64,000 bases of DNA from Zhihengliuella alba (GCF_039538765.1 NZ_BAABCJ010000001.1:310001-374000), one strand, 5' to 3'; counted from the first letter of the stretch, positions 16,936-26,038 are shown. The notes: generated by a model from the letters alone, not told the origin. Translations and numbers: made by a program.

Positions 16936-17469
16936 ATGCGCCTACAGGTGGCACGCATCGGCAAGCCGCACGGTATCCGCGGCGAGGTCACGGTGCAGAT
17001 CACGACCGATGCGCCGGAGGACCGTTTCGTCCCCGGCCGCGTGTTCGCCGTCGAGCCCGAGCAGCACGGACCGCTCACGCTCACCCGGGCCCGCTGGAAC
17101 AAGGAGATCCTGCTGCTGACGTTCGAGGAGGTCGCCGACCGCAATCGCGCCGAGGAGCTCCGCGGCGCACGCCTCTTCATCGAGGCCGACGAGGAGTCCG
17201 ACTCCGAGGAGAGCGACGAGTGGTTCGCCCACGAGCTCGTCGGCCTCGCCCTCGTCGTCGACGGGCAGCGGATCGGCCAGGTGACGGGCCTGCGTTCCGG
17301 CGCCGTCCAGGACCTGCTCGAGGTCGAGCTGGACGACGGCGAGGAGGTGCTCCTGCCGTTCGTCGAGGAGATCGTCCCCGAGGTCGACCTCGAGGCCGGG
17401 GAGGTCGTCGCGACCCCGCCGCCCGGACTGCTGGACGTGAACCGCGCGAACGGCGAGCAGGAGGGCTAG
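16936..17469 (+). CDS. rimM: Ribosome maturation factor RimM
   Basis: A 177-residue 16S rRNA processing factor that binds S19 during 30S head assembly. The N-terminal RimM domain begins MRLQVARIGKPHGIRGEVTV. A PRC-barrel-like C-terminal half carries EWFAHELVGLALVVDGQRIG, LEVELDDGEEVLLPFVEEIV and the ending PPPGLLDVN, all family hallmarks. GAGGAG lies 8 bases before the ATG. A short acidic Asp/Glu/Ser linker (about 85-95) joins the domains. The trmD GTG follows 2 bases after its stop. Confidence 0.96.
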   Translation: MRLQVARIGKPHGIRGEVTVQITTDAPEDRFVPGRVFAVEPEQHGPLTLTRARWNKEILLLTFEEVADRNRAEELRGARLFIEADEESDSEESDEWFAHELVGLALVVDGQRIGQVTGLRSGAVQDLLEVELDDGEEVLLPFVEEIVPEVDLEAGEVVATPPPGLLDVNRANGEQEG

Positions 17470-17471
17470 GC

Positions 17472-18335
17472 GTGCGGATCGACGTCGTCAGCATCTTCCC
17501 GGAGTACCTCGCCGCGCTGGATCTGTCCCTGATCGGCAAGGCGCGCCGGGACGGCCTCATCGACCTGGCCGTGCACGACCTCCGCGACTACACCTACGAC
17601 CGGCACCGGACCGTCGACGACACCCCGTACGGCGGTGGCGCCGGCATGGTCATGAAGGCCCAGCCCTGGTCCGAGGTGCTCGAACGGATCGACGAGTCCG
17701 GACCGCTAGCCACCCGTCCCGTCGGTGACGCGCCTGCGGCCGCGGCAACCGTGGATGACGCATCCTCCACCGAGGCCGAGGCCGCCGAGCGCCCGGTCCT
17801 GATCGTGCCCTCGCCCGCGGGCGCCGTTTTCAACCAGGCCATGGCCTACGACCTCGCCGAGCACCGTCACCTGGTGTTCGCGTGCGGACGCTACGAGGGC
17901 ATCGACGAGCGCGTCATCGAGTGGGCCGAGGACCGTTTCGACGTCCGACCCGTCAGCCTCGGTGACTATGTGCTCAACGGGGGAGAGGTCGCCGTCCTGG
18001 CGATGGTCGAGGCCGTCGGCCGGCTCCTGCCCGGCGTCGTGGGCAATCCCGACTCCCTCGTCGAGGAGTCGCACTCCGACGGCCTGCTCGAGTACCCGGT
18101 CTACACGAAGCCGGCGCAGTGGCAGGAGCGGGACGTGCCGGAGGTCCTGCTCTCCGGCAACCACGCCCGGATCGCGCGCTGGCGCCGCGACCAGCAGCTC
18201 CGCCGGACCGCCGACCGGCGCCCGGACCTCATCCTCGAGCTGGATCCGGAGTCGCTGGACAAGGCCGACCGCGTCCTGCTCGGCGAGCTCGGCTTCCGCG
18301 TCGCCCCCGAGGGTGTCCAGCCTCACGTCGCCTAA
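17472..18335 (+). CDS. trmD: tRNA (guanine-N1-)-methyltransferase TrmD
   Basis: A 287-residue SPOUT methyltransferase that makes m1G37 in tRNA to prevent frameshifting. The N-terminus MRIDVVSIFPEYL fixes the GTG at 17472. HDLRDYTYDRHRTVDDTPYG (about 37) and the trefoil-knot SAM site YVLNGGEVAVLAMVEAVGR (about 167) are intact, as is CGRYEGIDERV. Between residues about 75 and 105 is a low-complexity insert (PAAAATVDDASSTEAEAAER) within an otherwise conserved region, so the protein is longer than the usual 240-250 residues. Confidence 0.96.
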   Translation: MRIDVVSIFPEYLAALDLSLIGKARRDGLIDLAVHDLRDYTYDRHRTVDDTPYGGGAGMVMKAQPWSEVLERIDESGPLATRPVGDAPAAAATVDDASSTEAEAAERPVLIVPSPAGAVFNQAMAYDLAEHRHLVFACGRYEGIDERVIEWAEDRFDVRPVSLGDYVLNGGEVAVLAMVEAVGRLLPGVVGNPDSLVEESHSDGLLEYPVYTKPAQWQERDVPEVLLSGNHARIARWRRDQQLRRTADRRPDLILELDPESLDKADRVLLGELGFRVAPEGVQPHVA

Positions 18336-18380
18336 CGGTCCGTGGGCTCCCGGCCGCTGGCCGCGTCTGCGCCCCGGTTG

Positions 18381-18391
18381 TGGAATAATGG
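18381..18391 (+). promoter_or_regulatory. rplS promoter, extended -10
   Basis: TGGAATAATGG matches the rpsP element in 10 of 11 bases. A start about 7 bases downstream gives a leader of about 170 bases. That leader holds a perfect 8-bp hairpin (CCGGACGC at 18451-18458 with GCGTCCGG at 18466-18473, 7-base loop). Confidence 0.45.
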
Positions 18392-18567
18392 TGCTCCGTG
18401 CCTACTGGGCCGGCCTCCTGCCGCAGGGGGAGCCGACCAACAGTCAGGACCCGGACGCCCAACCCGCGTCCGGCGCGAACACCTCCGGTCCCCGCATTCC
18501 CGCGTCAGCGGCTGCGGGACCGCGTCCACGGTGGATGACCTGCGGCGTCCATCGAAGGAGAAGCGAT

Positions 18568-18927
18568 ATGAACATCCTCGATTCCGTCAACGCGGCATCC
18601 CTGCGCAGCGACGTCCCGGACTTCCGCCCGGGCGACAACGTCAAGGTGCACGTGAACATCGTCGAAGGCAAGAACACCCGTGTCCAGGTCTTCCAGGGCT
18701 TCGTCCTGGGCCGCCAGGGTAGCGGCGTGGGCGAGACCTTCACGGTCCGCAAGGTCTCCTTCGGCGTCGGCGTGGAGCGCACCTTCCCGGTGCACACCCC
18801 GGTCATCGAGAAGATCGAGCTCGTGAGCCGCGGCGATGTCCGCCGCGCGAAGCTCTACTACATGCGCGACCGCCACGGCAAGGCTGCCCGCATCAAGGAG
18901 AAGCGCGACTTCAGCGCCGGCAAGTAG
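18568..18927 (+). CDS. rplS: 50S ribosomal protein L19
   Basis: A 119-residue L19 found at the 30S-50S interface. The ATG at 18568 gives MNILDSVNAASLRSDVPDFR, and GAAGGAGAA precedes it. Family core FRPGDNVKVHVNIVEGKNTR, FQGFVLGRQGSGVGETFTVR and RRAKLYYMRDRHGKAARIKE are complete. It has its own promoter and a long leader. Signal peptidase genes follow, an arrangement usual for actinobacteria. Confidence 0.97.
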   Translation: MNILDSVNAASLRSDVPDFRPGDNVKVHVNIVEGKNTRVQVFQGFVLGRQGSGVGETFTVRKVSFGVGVERTFPVHTPVIEKIELVSRGDVRRAKLYYMRDRHGKAARIKEKRDFSAGK

Positions 18928-18940
18928 GCCCGACCCGGTC

Positions 18941-19615
18941 TTGCTGGACTCCACCACGGCCCCTACGGGGGGTCACGCGAAGCGCCGGTCCCGTCCCCGG
19001 GACTGGCGCTTCGTCGTCCCCGTCCTCGCCGGCGCCGCGATCCTCGCGCTGGTCGTTCGCGCGACCGTCGTCGACTTCTTCTACATCGACTCCGAGTCGA
19101 TGACGCCCGGCCTCCGTCCCGGCGACGGCCTGCTCGTCAACCGCCTCGCCTACGACGGCGACGCGCCCCAGGCCGGCGACGTCGTCGTCTTCGACGGCAC
19201 CGGGACCCTGGCGCCGTACCGGTCGCCCGACGTCGTGCTGGACCTGCTCAAGGGACTGCGGCTCGCCGGCGGGAACGACTACTTCGTCAAGCGCGTCGTA
19301 GGAGCCCCCGGCGACCACGTGGTCTGCTGCGACGCCGACGGGCGGCTCGTCCGCAACGGCGTTCCGGTCGACGAGCCGTACGTCCACCCGGGCGATGCGC
19401 CGAGCACCACATCGTTCGACGTGATCGTGCCCGGGGACCGGATCTGGGTCATGGGCGACCATCGGGCCGACTCCACGGACTCCCGGGCCCTCCTCGGCGC
19501 GCCGGGCGGCGGGATGATCCCGGTCGAGCGCGTCGTGGGCCGGGTGGACCGGATCGTCTGGCCCCTGGAGCACAGCGGCCCCGTCGCCGCGGACGCGCCG
19601 GACCCGGCGCACTGA
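18941..19615 (+). CDS. lepB: Signal peptidase I (first copy)
   Basis: A type I signal peptidase that removes signal peptides on the outer face of the membrane. One N-terminal membrane anchor (FVVPVLAGAAILALVVRATV) is followed by the catalytic Ser box IDSESMTPGLRPGD, the catalytic Lys box DYFVKRVVGAPGDHV and the box VMGDHRADSTDSR. Ser and Lys are both present. It is about 224 residues if translation starts at the TTG at 18941, 13 bases after rplS; no ATG or GTG gives a better start, so the N-terminus is uncertain. A second lepB follows. Confidence 0.9.
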   Translation: MLDSTTAPTGGHAKRRSRPRDWRFVVPVLAGAAILALVVRATVVDFFYIDSESMTPGLRPGDGLLVNRLAYDGDAPQAGDVVVFDGTGTLAPYRSPDVVLDLLKGLRLAGGNDYFVKRVVGAPGDHVVCCDADGRLVRNGVPVDEPYVHPGDAPSTTSFDVIVPGDRIWVMGDHRADSTDSRALLGAPGGGMIPVERVVGRVDRIVWPLEHSGPVAADAPDPAH

Positions 19616-19711
19616 CCCGGCGCGCTGACCCGTCCCGCATCGGACGGGAGCAGTGACTAGAGTTGCCAGAGCCGGCGCACCCGTCGGCGGAACGGATTCG
19701 GAAGGACAGTC

Positions 19712-20458
19712 GTGAACGACAACGCAGCCGCGGCGGCAACGCCCGGACGGGAGCCCGGCCGGCGCCGTCCCGGACGCTGGGCCTGGCTCCGCGAGGTCCT
19801 CCTCATCGTCGCGGCCGCCCTGGTGATCTCCTTCGTCATCAAGACTTTCTTCTTCCGCGCGTTCTACATCCCGTCCGGCTCCATGGAGCCGACTCTGGAG
19901 ATCAACGACCGCATCTTCGTGAACCTCATGGTCCCGGGCCCGTTCGAGCTGACTCGCGGCGACGTCGTCGTCTTCCAGGACGAGCTCGGCTGGCTGGGCC
20001 CGGCGCCCGTGGTGGACCAGAACCCGCTCCAGGACGCGCTCGTGTTCGTCGGCCTGGCCCCCGATCTGGCCAGCCAGCACCTGGTCAAGCGCGTGATCGG
20101 CCTGCCCGGCGACACGGTCAGCTGCTGCGGCACCGAGGGCCGGGTGGAGGTGAACGGGACCCCCGTCGACGAGCCCTACGTCAGTGACGGCGCGGCGCCG
20201 TCCGATCTCCCGTTCGCCGTCACGGTCCCCGAGGGGAAGATCTGGGTCATGGGCGACCACCGCGACGCGTCCGCCGACTCCCGGTACCACCACGACCGCG
20301 GGGCCGGCTTCATCGACATCGACGACGTCGAGGGCACGGCCGTGGCGATCGCCTGGCCGCTGGACCGGGTCCAGCCGCTCAGCACGGAGGAGGACGTGTT
20401 CGCCCGGGTCGGGCCGCCCTCCGGTGCGGGCGCGGGGCGCGAGGGCGGGGACCGCTAG
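19712..20458 (+). CDS. lepB: Signal peptidase I (second copy)
   Basis: A 248-residue paralogue of the preceding gene. The N-terminal anchor (VLLIVAAALVISFVIKTFFF) leads into the catalytic PSGSMEPTLEINDRIFVN, the Lys box HLVKRVIGLPGDTVSCCG and WVMGDHRDASADSRYH. This copy is closer to the classical LepB consensus (SGSMEPT) than the first (SESMTPG), which suggests different substrate sets. A TAGAGT -10 at about 19658 points to its own promoter. The start is GTG 19712 after GGAAGGA. rnhB begins 1 base after the stop. Confidence 0.95.
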   Translation: MNDNAAAAATPGREPGRRRPGRWAWLREVLLIVAAALVISFVIKTFFFRAFYIPSGSMEPTLEINDRIFVNLMVPGPFELTRGDVVVFQDELGWLGPAPVVDQNPLQDALVFVGLAPDLASQHLVKRVIGLPGDTVSCCGTEGRVEVNGTPVDEPYVSDGAAPSDLPFAVTVPEGKIWVMGDHRDASADSRYHHDRGAGFIDIDDVEGTAVAIAWPLDRVQPLSTEEDVFARVGPPSGAGAGREGGDR

Positions 20459-20459
20459 C

Positions 20460-21221
20460 ATGCCGAGGACCGCCAGCTCGCCGACCGCCGGCAGGACCCG
20501 GCCCACGGGCGGGGCCAGGACCGCCGGCCGGACCAAGGCCCCCGCGGCGCCCGACCTGCGTGTCGAGTCGGGCCTGCTCGGACCGGGCGATGCGCTCGTG
20601 GCGGGCTGCGACGAGGTGGGCCGCGGTGCCCTCGCCGGCCCGGTCACGGTCGGCGTGGTCGTCGTGGACCCGGTCGCCGCGGAAGTCCTCGCAGGTCCGC
20701 GCGACAGCAAACTCCTCAGCGCCGCGGCCCGCGAGGCGCTGGTCGCCCCGATCCGGGAGTGGGCCCTCGGCTGGGGTGTCGGGCATGCAAGCCCGGCCGA
20801 GATCGACGACGTCGGACTCTCGGCCGCCGTCGGCCTCGCCGGTCGCCGGGCGCTCGAGGCGGCCAGCACCATCCACCGCCCCGACGTCGTCCTCGTCGAC
20901 GGCAACTACGACTGGCTCAGCCCGCGTCCCCAGGCCAGCCTCTTCGAGGCGGCACTGACCATCGCCTCGCAGGACGCGGAGCCCGGCCCGCCGTTCCCGC
21001 GCGTGAGCACCCGCGTCAAGGCCGACCTCGCGTGCCTCAGCGTGGCCGCCGCCTCGGTGCTGGCCAAGGTGGAGCGGGACCGGCTCATGGTCCAGTACCA
21101 CGAGGAGGAACCGCACTTCTGCTGGGCCGAGAACAAGGGGTACGGCACCGACACGCACCGCGCCGCACTGCGCGCGCACGGGCCGAGCGCACGCCACCGC
21201 CGCAGCTGGCGCCTCGTCTGA
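20460..21221 (+). CDS. rnhB: Ribonuclease HII
   Basis: A 253-residue enzyme that cuts the RNA strand of RNA-DNA hybrids and removes misincorporated ribonucleotides. Catalytic motifs are GCDEVGRGALAGPV (D and E near residues 42-43), RDSKLL, VLVDGNYDWL and KADLACLSVAAASVLAKVER. A disordered Arg/Thr/Ala-rich N-terminus of about 30 residues precedes the domain; the ATG at 20460 sits 1 base after the lepB stop. Order lepB-rnhB-DUF2469 is conserved in actinobacteria. Confidence 0.95.
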   Translation: MPRTASSPTAGRTRPTGGARTAGRTKAPAAPDLRVESGLLGPGDALVAGCDEVGRGALAGPVTVGVVVVDPVAAEVLAGPRDSKLLSAAAREALVAPIREWALGWGVGHASPAEIDDVGLSAAVGLAGRRALEAASTIHRPDVVLVDGNYDWLSPRPQASLFEAALTIASQDAEPGPPFPRVSTRVKADLACLSVAAASVLAKVERDRLMVQYHEEEPHFCWAENKGYGTDTHRAALRAHGPSARHRRSWRLV

Positions 21222-21294
21222 CCGCCCAGGCACCGTGCGCGTGCGCGCCGGGGCCGCGCGGTAGGGGACAATAGCCGTTCAACCAGGAGGGAAA

Positions 21295-21621
21295 ATGAGC
21301 GCAGAAGACCTCGAGAACTACGAGACCGACATGGAGTTGCAGCTCTACCGCGAGTACCGCGACGTGGTGAACCTCTTCAGCTACGTCGTCGAGACGGAGC
21401 GCCGCTTCTACCTGGCCAACCAGGTCGACGTGTCGCCGCGCTCGGCCGACGGCGAGGTGTACTTCGACGTGACGCTGCAGGACGCGTGGGTCTGGGACGT
21501 CTACCGCACCGCCCGGTTCGTGAAGCAGGTCCGTGTGATCACGTTCAAGGACGTGAACGTCGAGGAGCTCGCGCACGACGAGCTGACCGTGCCGAAGGCG
21601 ACGGGGATGGACGGGGCCTGA
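21295..21621 (+). CDS. DUF2469 family protein, unknown function
   Basis: A 108-residue acidic cytoplasmic protein, beginning MSAEDLENYETDMELQLYRE, with conserved YRDVVNLFSYVVETERRFYL and DAWVWDVYRTARFVKQVRVI. It belongs to a small family nearly restricted to actinobacteria and found next to rnhB and yraN. No catalytic motif is visible. AGGAGGG lies 6 bases before the ATG. Its fixed position among nucleic-acid enzymes hints at a related role, but that is inference only. Confidence 0.9.
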   Translation: MSAEDLENYETDMELQLYREYRDVVNLFSYVVETERRFYLANQVDVSPRSADGEVYFDVTLQDAWVWDVYRTARFVKQVRVITFKDVNVEELAHDELTVPKATGMDGA

Positions 21622-21734
21622 CGGCCCCCACCCGTCCTCCACAGCGCCGAGCGCCCCGCGCGCAGTCCACAGGACCCCGATCCACTGGATCGGGGTCCTT
21701 CCGTTTCCGGCGACGCTTGGAACCGGAGGTACTC

Positions 21735-22091
21735 ATGACACACCATCAGGACATCGGGGCACGGGGCGAGGCCCTCGCCGCCCACTATCTCGGCCAGATC
21801 GGATTCGCGGTCGTCGAGCGGAACTGGCGCTGCAGGCTCGGGGAACTGGACATCGTGGCCTACGACGGCGGGACGGACGTGGCCGTCGAGGTCAAGGCGC
21901 GCACGTCGCAGCGCTTCGGCCACGGGGCCGAGGCCGTGGCCGGGCCGAAGCTGGCCCGGCTCCACCGGCTCGCCTGGGAGTGGCAGCGGCGGCACGGGCG
22001 CCGCGAGGCCGATCTGCGGGTCGACGTGGTCGCCGTCGTCTTCGACCGTGACGGGTACCGAGTGGACCACTACCGGGGCGTGGCGGCGTGA
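21735..22091 (+). CDS. YraN/UPF0102 family nuclease-like protein
   Basis: A 118-residue protein with the restriction-endonuclease-like fold signature GELDIVAYD...VAVEVKAR, where the Asp, Glu and Lys are the usual metal-site residues. The family is widespread, and its job, probably in DNA processing or repair, is not settled. The ATG at 21735 follows GGAGG. Its stop overlaps the comM start (GTGA), so the two are translationally coupled. Confidence 0.9.
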   Translation: MTHHQDIGARGEALAAHYLGQIGFAVVERNWRCRLGELDIVAYDGGTDVAVEVKARTSQRFGHGAEAVAGPKLARLHRLAWEWQRRHGRREADLRVDVVAVVFDRDGYRVDHYRGVAA

Positions 22092-23683
22092 GCGCCCTGG
22101 GCCGGGCGCTGGGGGTCGCCCTGACCGGCCTCCAGGGGGACATCGTCGAGGTCGAGGCGGACATCGGTGGCGGCCTGCCGTCCTTCGTGCTCCTCGGGCT
22201 CCCCGATGCGTCCCTGGCGGAGAGCCGGGACCGGATCCGGTCGGCGGCACGGAACACCGGTGTGGCGCTGAGCCCCCGGCGGCTCACCGTGAACCTCCTG
22301 CCCGCCTCGCTGCCCAAGCGCGGCTCCGGGCTCGACCTGGCCATCCTCGTCGCCGCGCTCAGCGCGGACGGGGCCATCCCGTCCGTACCGGACGCGGTCT
22401 TCATCGGCGAGCTCGGACTCGACGGGACGATCCGGACCGTCCCGGGCGTCCTTCCCGCGGTCATGGCGGCGCTGGCGCAGGGCATCCGCCGCGTCGTCGT
22501 GCCGAGCGCGAACCTCCACGAGGCCCGGCTGGTGCCCGGGGTGGACGTCCGCGGCTTCGAGCACGCCGCCGAGCTCCTCGCCCACCTCGGTGTCGACCCC
22601 GGGCTGCTCGTCCGGCACGGGGCGGGCCACGGAGCCGACGCCCCAGTGCCCACCGATCACCACGTGGACGGGCAGTCCGCGGGGACCGGCACGGCTGCGC
22701 GCACCGCTGCGACGACCTCCGCCGGTCTCGACTTCGCAGACGTCCGGGGGCAGGAGCTCGCCCGGTACGCCCTCGAGGTCGCCGCCGCCGGGGGACACCA
22801 CGTCCTGCTCAGCGGCGAGCCCGGCGCCGGGAAGACGATGCTGGCCGAGCGACTCCCGGGGATCCTGCCCGATCTCGACGACGCTCAGGCGCTCGAGGTC
22901 ACCGCGATCCACTCCCTGCACGGGAGGCGGCCGATCACCCGCCTGATGCGCAGACCGCCGCTGGAGGCACCTCACCACAACGCGACCATGGCCGCCCTCA
23001 TCGGTGGCGGCAGCGGCGTACCGCACCCGGGCGCGGCGAGCCGCGCCCACCGCGGCGTCCTCTTCCTCGACGAGGCGCCCGAGTTCCCCGCCAGAGTCCT
23101 CGACGCACTCCGCCAGCCCCTCGAGGCCGGCGAGCTGACGCTGCATCGCTCCGGCGGCGCCGCCACCTACCCCGCCCGTTTCCAACTGGTCCTCGCCGCG
23201 AATCTCTGCCCCTGTGGCCGGACCGGGTCCGTCGGCAGCGAGTGCGAGTGCACGGCCATAGCCCGTCGACGCTACCTGTCCAGGCTCTCCGGGCCCCTGC
23301 TGGACCGGATCGACCTGCAGATCAATGTTCCGCGTGTACCCGCGACGCAGCTGTCCTCCGGCCCGGCGCCCGAGTGCAGCGCGGTCATCGCGGAACGGGT
23401 CGCCGCCGCCCGGAGCCGCCAGGAGCGTCGGCTCGGGCCGCACGGCATCCTCCGCAACGCCGAGGTCCCGGGGCGGCTGTTGCGGAACGAGCTGGCGCCG
23501 GCCCCGACCGAGCTCGCCCAGATCAGCCGGGCAGCCGAGAACGGCTGGCTGTCCGCCCGGGGGATCGACCGCGTACTGAGGATCGGATGGACCATCGCCG
23601 ACCTGCGCGGGGCGGACCGTCCCGAGCGCCCCGACTTCGACATCGCCCTCCAGCTCCGACAGCACCGGGAGTCCGCCGGATGA
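22088..23683 (+). CDS. comM: ComM/YifB family AAA+ ATPase (Mg-chelatase-like)
   Basis: A 531-residue AAA+ protein; homologs act as a helicase that drives branch migration during natural transformation. An N-terminal ChlI-like domain (MSALGRALGVALTGLQGDIV, FVLLGLPDASLAESRDRIR) is followed by Walker A GEPGAGKTM (about 243), Walker B VLFLDEAPEF and a Cys cluster CPCGRTGSVGSECEC (about 376-390). The C-terminal domain has RAAENGWLSARGIDRVLRIG. It starts at GTG 22088 and its stop overlaps the dprA ATG (ATGA). All functional residues seem intact. Confidence 0.95.
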   Translation: MSALGRALGVALTGLQGDIVEVEADIGGGLPSFVLLGLPDASLAESRDRIRSAARNTGVALSPRRLTVNLLPASLPKRGSGLDLAILVAALSADGAIPSVPDAVFIGELGLDGTIRTVPGVLPAVMAALAQGIRRVVVPSANLHEARLVPGVDVRGFEHAAELLAHLGVDPGLLVRHGAGHGADAPVPTDHHVDGQSAGTGTAARTAATTSAGLDFADVRGQELARYALEVAAAGGHHVLLSGEPGAGKTMLAERLPGILPDLDDAQALEVTAIHSLHGRRPITRLMRRPPLEAPHHNATMAALIGGGSGVPHPGAASRAHRGVLFLDEAPEFPARVLDALRQPLEAGELTLHRSGGAATYPARFQLVLAANLCPCGRTGSVGSECECTAIARRRYLSRLSGPLLDRIDLQINVPRVPATQLSSGPAPECSAVIAERVAAARSRQERRLGPHGILRNAEVPGRLLRNELAPAPTELAQISRAAENGWLSARGIDRVLRIGWTIADLRGADRPERPDFDIALQLRQHRESAG

Positions 23684-24927
23684 GCCGCCATCTGCGCAGC
23701 ATCGACGATCCCCGCCGGGCACGCGCCGCGCTGTCCCGTCTCATCGAACCCGGTGATCTCACCGGTGCCGCCCTGGTCCAGGTTCTCGGGCCCGTCGGGG
23801 CCCTGCAGCTCGTCGCCGAGGAGGGGGCCAGGGTCCCGGCGTCCGTGCAGCAGAACGTCGCCGACCTCCTCGGGGCGGCCGCGGCGAGCCGGCGCGAGCT
23901 CCACGTGGCCGGCGGGATCGAGCGGTGGCGCCCGCGGCTCGGCGACGCCGTGCCGGAGCGGGACCTCGCCACGGTCGAACGGCTCGGCGGCGGGATCCTC
24001 ACGCCCGAGGACGCTGCCTGGCCGGAACAGCTCGACGCCCTGGGCCCCGGTGCCCCGCTCTGCCTGTGGTGGCGGGGCCGGGAGGCCGTCGCCACCGGCC
24101 TCGGCCGGGGAGCCGGCCGGTTGGTCTCCTTCGTCGGGAGCCGCGACGCGACCGAGTACGGCATCCGGGCCACGCACGAACTCGTGGCGCCGCTGGTCGG
24201 CCGCGGCCTGGTGGTCGTCTCCGGAGGCGCCTACGGCATCGACGCCGCCGCGCATCGGGCCGCGCTCTCCGCCCAGCACCCGGAAGGAGGGCCCGCCACG
24301 ATCGCCGTCATGGCCGGAGGAGTGGACCGGTTCTATCCGGCCGGGAACGAGGAGCTAATCCGATCGGTCGCCGCGCAGGGAATCGTCCTGGCCGAGGTAC
24401 CGCCCGGGTCGTCGCCGACGCGCTGGCGCTTCCTCCTGCGCAACCGCTTGATCGCCGCGCTGTGTCGCGCGACCGTGGTGGTCGAGGCACGCTGGCGCTC
24501 CGGGGCGCTCACGACCGCCCGGCGGGCCGCCGAGATCGGACGGGAGGTCGGGGCCGTCCCCGGGTCGATCTTCTCCGCCAACTCGGCCGGCTGCCATCGA
24601 CTGCTGGGCGAGGGGTCGGCCGTCGCCGTCACACGCTCCGCCGACGTCCTGGAGCTGGCCGGACTGCTCGACGGCACCTCCGGTGGGGGCCAGGCGGCCC
24701 GGTCCGGGGACAGGGCTCCCGACCCCGGCCCGGCGCGGCGGCACGACGGTCTCGACGTCCAGGATCTGCTGCTCTACGAGGCGCTGCCGGCCCGGGGAGT
24801 CACCACACCGGACAAGCTCTGCTCCGTCGCGGGTCTGGGCGTCGGTGCCGTGCTTGGAGGCCTGTCCCGGCTCAGGGCACGCGGGCTCGCCGTGGAGGCG
24901 GCCGGCGGTTGGCGCCGCACCGCATGA
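23680..24927 (+). CDS. dprA: DNA-processing protein DprA
   Basis: A 415-residue protein that loads RecA on incoming single-stranded DNA in natural transformation. A helix-hairpin-helix-like N-terminus (about 1-75) precedes the Rossmann DprA domain with VSFVGSRDATEYG, VVSGGAYGIDAAAHRAAL, MAGGVDRFYPAGNEEL and GALTTARRAAEIGREVGAVP. A C-terminal winged-helix-like segment (about 365-415, LLLYEALPARGVTTPDKLCS) follows. It is coupled by a 4-base overlap to comM. Whether the organism is competent cannot be told, since the pilus and ComEC genes are not in this window. Confidence 0.95.
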   Translation: MSRHLRSIDDPRRARAALSRLIEPGDLTGAALVQVLGPVGALQLVAEEGARVPASVQQNVADLLGAAAASRRELHVAGGIERWRPRLGDAVPERDLATVERLGGGILTPEDAAWPEQLDALGPGAPLCLWWRGREAVATGLGRGAGRLVSFVGSRDATEYGIRATHELVAPLVGRGLVVVSGGAYGIDAAAHRAALSAQHPEGGPATIAVMAGGVDRFYPAGNEELIRSVAAQGIVLAEVPPGSSPTRWRFLLRNRLIAALCRATVVVEARWRSGALTTARRAAEIGREVGAVPGSIFSANSAGCHRLLGEGSAVAVTRSADVLELAGLLDGTSGGGQAARSGDRAPDPGPARRHDGLDVQDLLLYEALPARGVTTPDKLCSVAGLGVGAVLGGLSRLRARGLAVEAAGGWRRTA

Positions 24928-25009
24928 GCCGAGTCCGTCGCCAGGCGGCGACCGGGTGCCGCGGCGTGGCGGTCCACGGCGCCCGCTCGGCTTTGGCAGA
25001 GTGGCCGGC

Positions 25010-26038
25010 ATGGAACGTGGAGAGCAGTCCGATGCGTGGTGGGACGAGGACCTGGCCCGCTTCCAGCGCTATGCCCGACTGGAGCAGGGCCGGAGCGAGC
25101 ACACCGTCCGCGCCTACCGGTCCGACATCTCCTCCCTGCTCGCCTACGCCACGGCGCAGGGAGCGCGCGGCCTCGCCGGGATCGACCTCGGCGTCCTCCG
25201 CGACTGGATGGCTCGGCTGCACGCCGCCGGGGCAGCACCCGCCACGCTGGCCCGGCGGGCCGCCGCCGTGCGGACCTTCTTCGGCTGGGCCAAGCGCGAC
25301 GGCCTGATCGAGACCGATCCCGCCGCGCGTCTTCTCGCGCCCCGGAGAGGCCGCCGGCTGCCCGCTGTGCTCCAGCGGGGACAGGTCGAGCGACTCCTCG
25401 CCGACGCATCGGACCTGGCGCAGCCCGGCGTTGAGAGCGAGCCGGCCCAGGCGGCGGACCAGGTCGCGCCGCCGGGCGGCGCCCGTGCGGCCGACGACCC
25501 GAGCGGCCGGGCGCTCGCGCTGCGCGACACGGCCCTGCTCGAACTGCTCTACGCGACGGGGATCCGGGTCAGCGAGCTGACAGGGCTCGACGTGGACGAT
25601 GTGGACCTCGGCCGCCGGACCCTGAGGGTGGTCGGCAAGGGCGACAAGGAACGCACGGTCCCCTTCGGGGCCCCCGCCGCCGGTGCGGTCCACCGGTGGG
25701 TCACCGCCGGCCGACCGGTCCTGGCCGCGGACGCGCACGCCCACGGCCGGACGGCCCATGGCAGCGCTCTGCTGCTCGGCCGGCGCGGTGGGAGGCTCGA
25801 TCCACGGCAGGCCCGGCAGGTGGTCGCGGACCGGCTGCGAGCCCTCGGAGACACCGCCGCGACAGGGCCCCATGCACTCCGCCACACCGCGGCCACGCAC
25901 CTGCTCGACGGGGGAGCGGACCTCCGCGCCGTGCAGGAGTTGCTCGGCCACTCGTCGCTCGCCACGACCCAGCTCTACACGCACGTCTCCGTCGATCGAC
26001 TGCGGGCCAACTATCAGCGTGCGCACCCGCGCGCATGA
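25010..26038 (+). CDS. xerC: Tyrosine recombinase XerC-like
   Basis: A 342-residue site-specific recombinase, likely the XerC partner that resolves chromosome dimers at dif. An N-terminal SAM-like domain (RFQRYARLEQGRSEHTVRAY) precedes the catalytic domain with the complete active site R186 (GIRVSEL), K210 (GKGDKER), H288 and R291 (HALRH), H314 (LLGHSS) and nucleophile Y323 (LYTHV). It is longer than the usual 300 or so residues because of two Ala/Gly-rich inserts (about 140-168 and 235-250). The ATG at 25010 follows a CAGAGT -10 by 7 bases, so it may be leaderless. Its position next to dprA is the conserved one for chromosomal XerC. Confidence 0.9.
   Translation: MERGEQSDAWWDEDLARFQRYARLEQGRSEHTVRAYRSDISSLLAYATAQGARGLAGIDLGVLRDWMARLHAAGAAPATLARRAAAVRTFFGWAKRDGLIETDPAARLLAPRRGRRLPAVLQRGQVERLLADASDLAQPGVESEPAQAADQVAPPGGARAADDPSGRALALRDTALLELLYATGIRVSELTGLDVDDVDLGRRTLRVVGKGDKERTVPFGAPAAGAVHRWVTAGRPVLAADAHAHGRTAHGSALLLGRRGGRLDPRQARQVVADRLRALGDTAATGPHALRHTAATHLLDGGADLRAVQELLGHSSLATTQLYTHVSVDRLRANYQRAHPRA

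Noticed and set aside
18941..20458. Tandem lepB genes as a recent duplication
   Set aside because: The two proteins differ widely (SESMTPG versus SGSMEPT, different N-termini). Two lepB copies next to rplS are common in actinobacteria.
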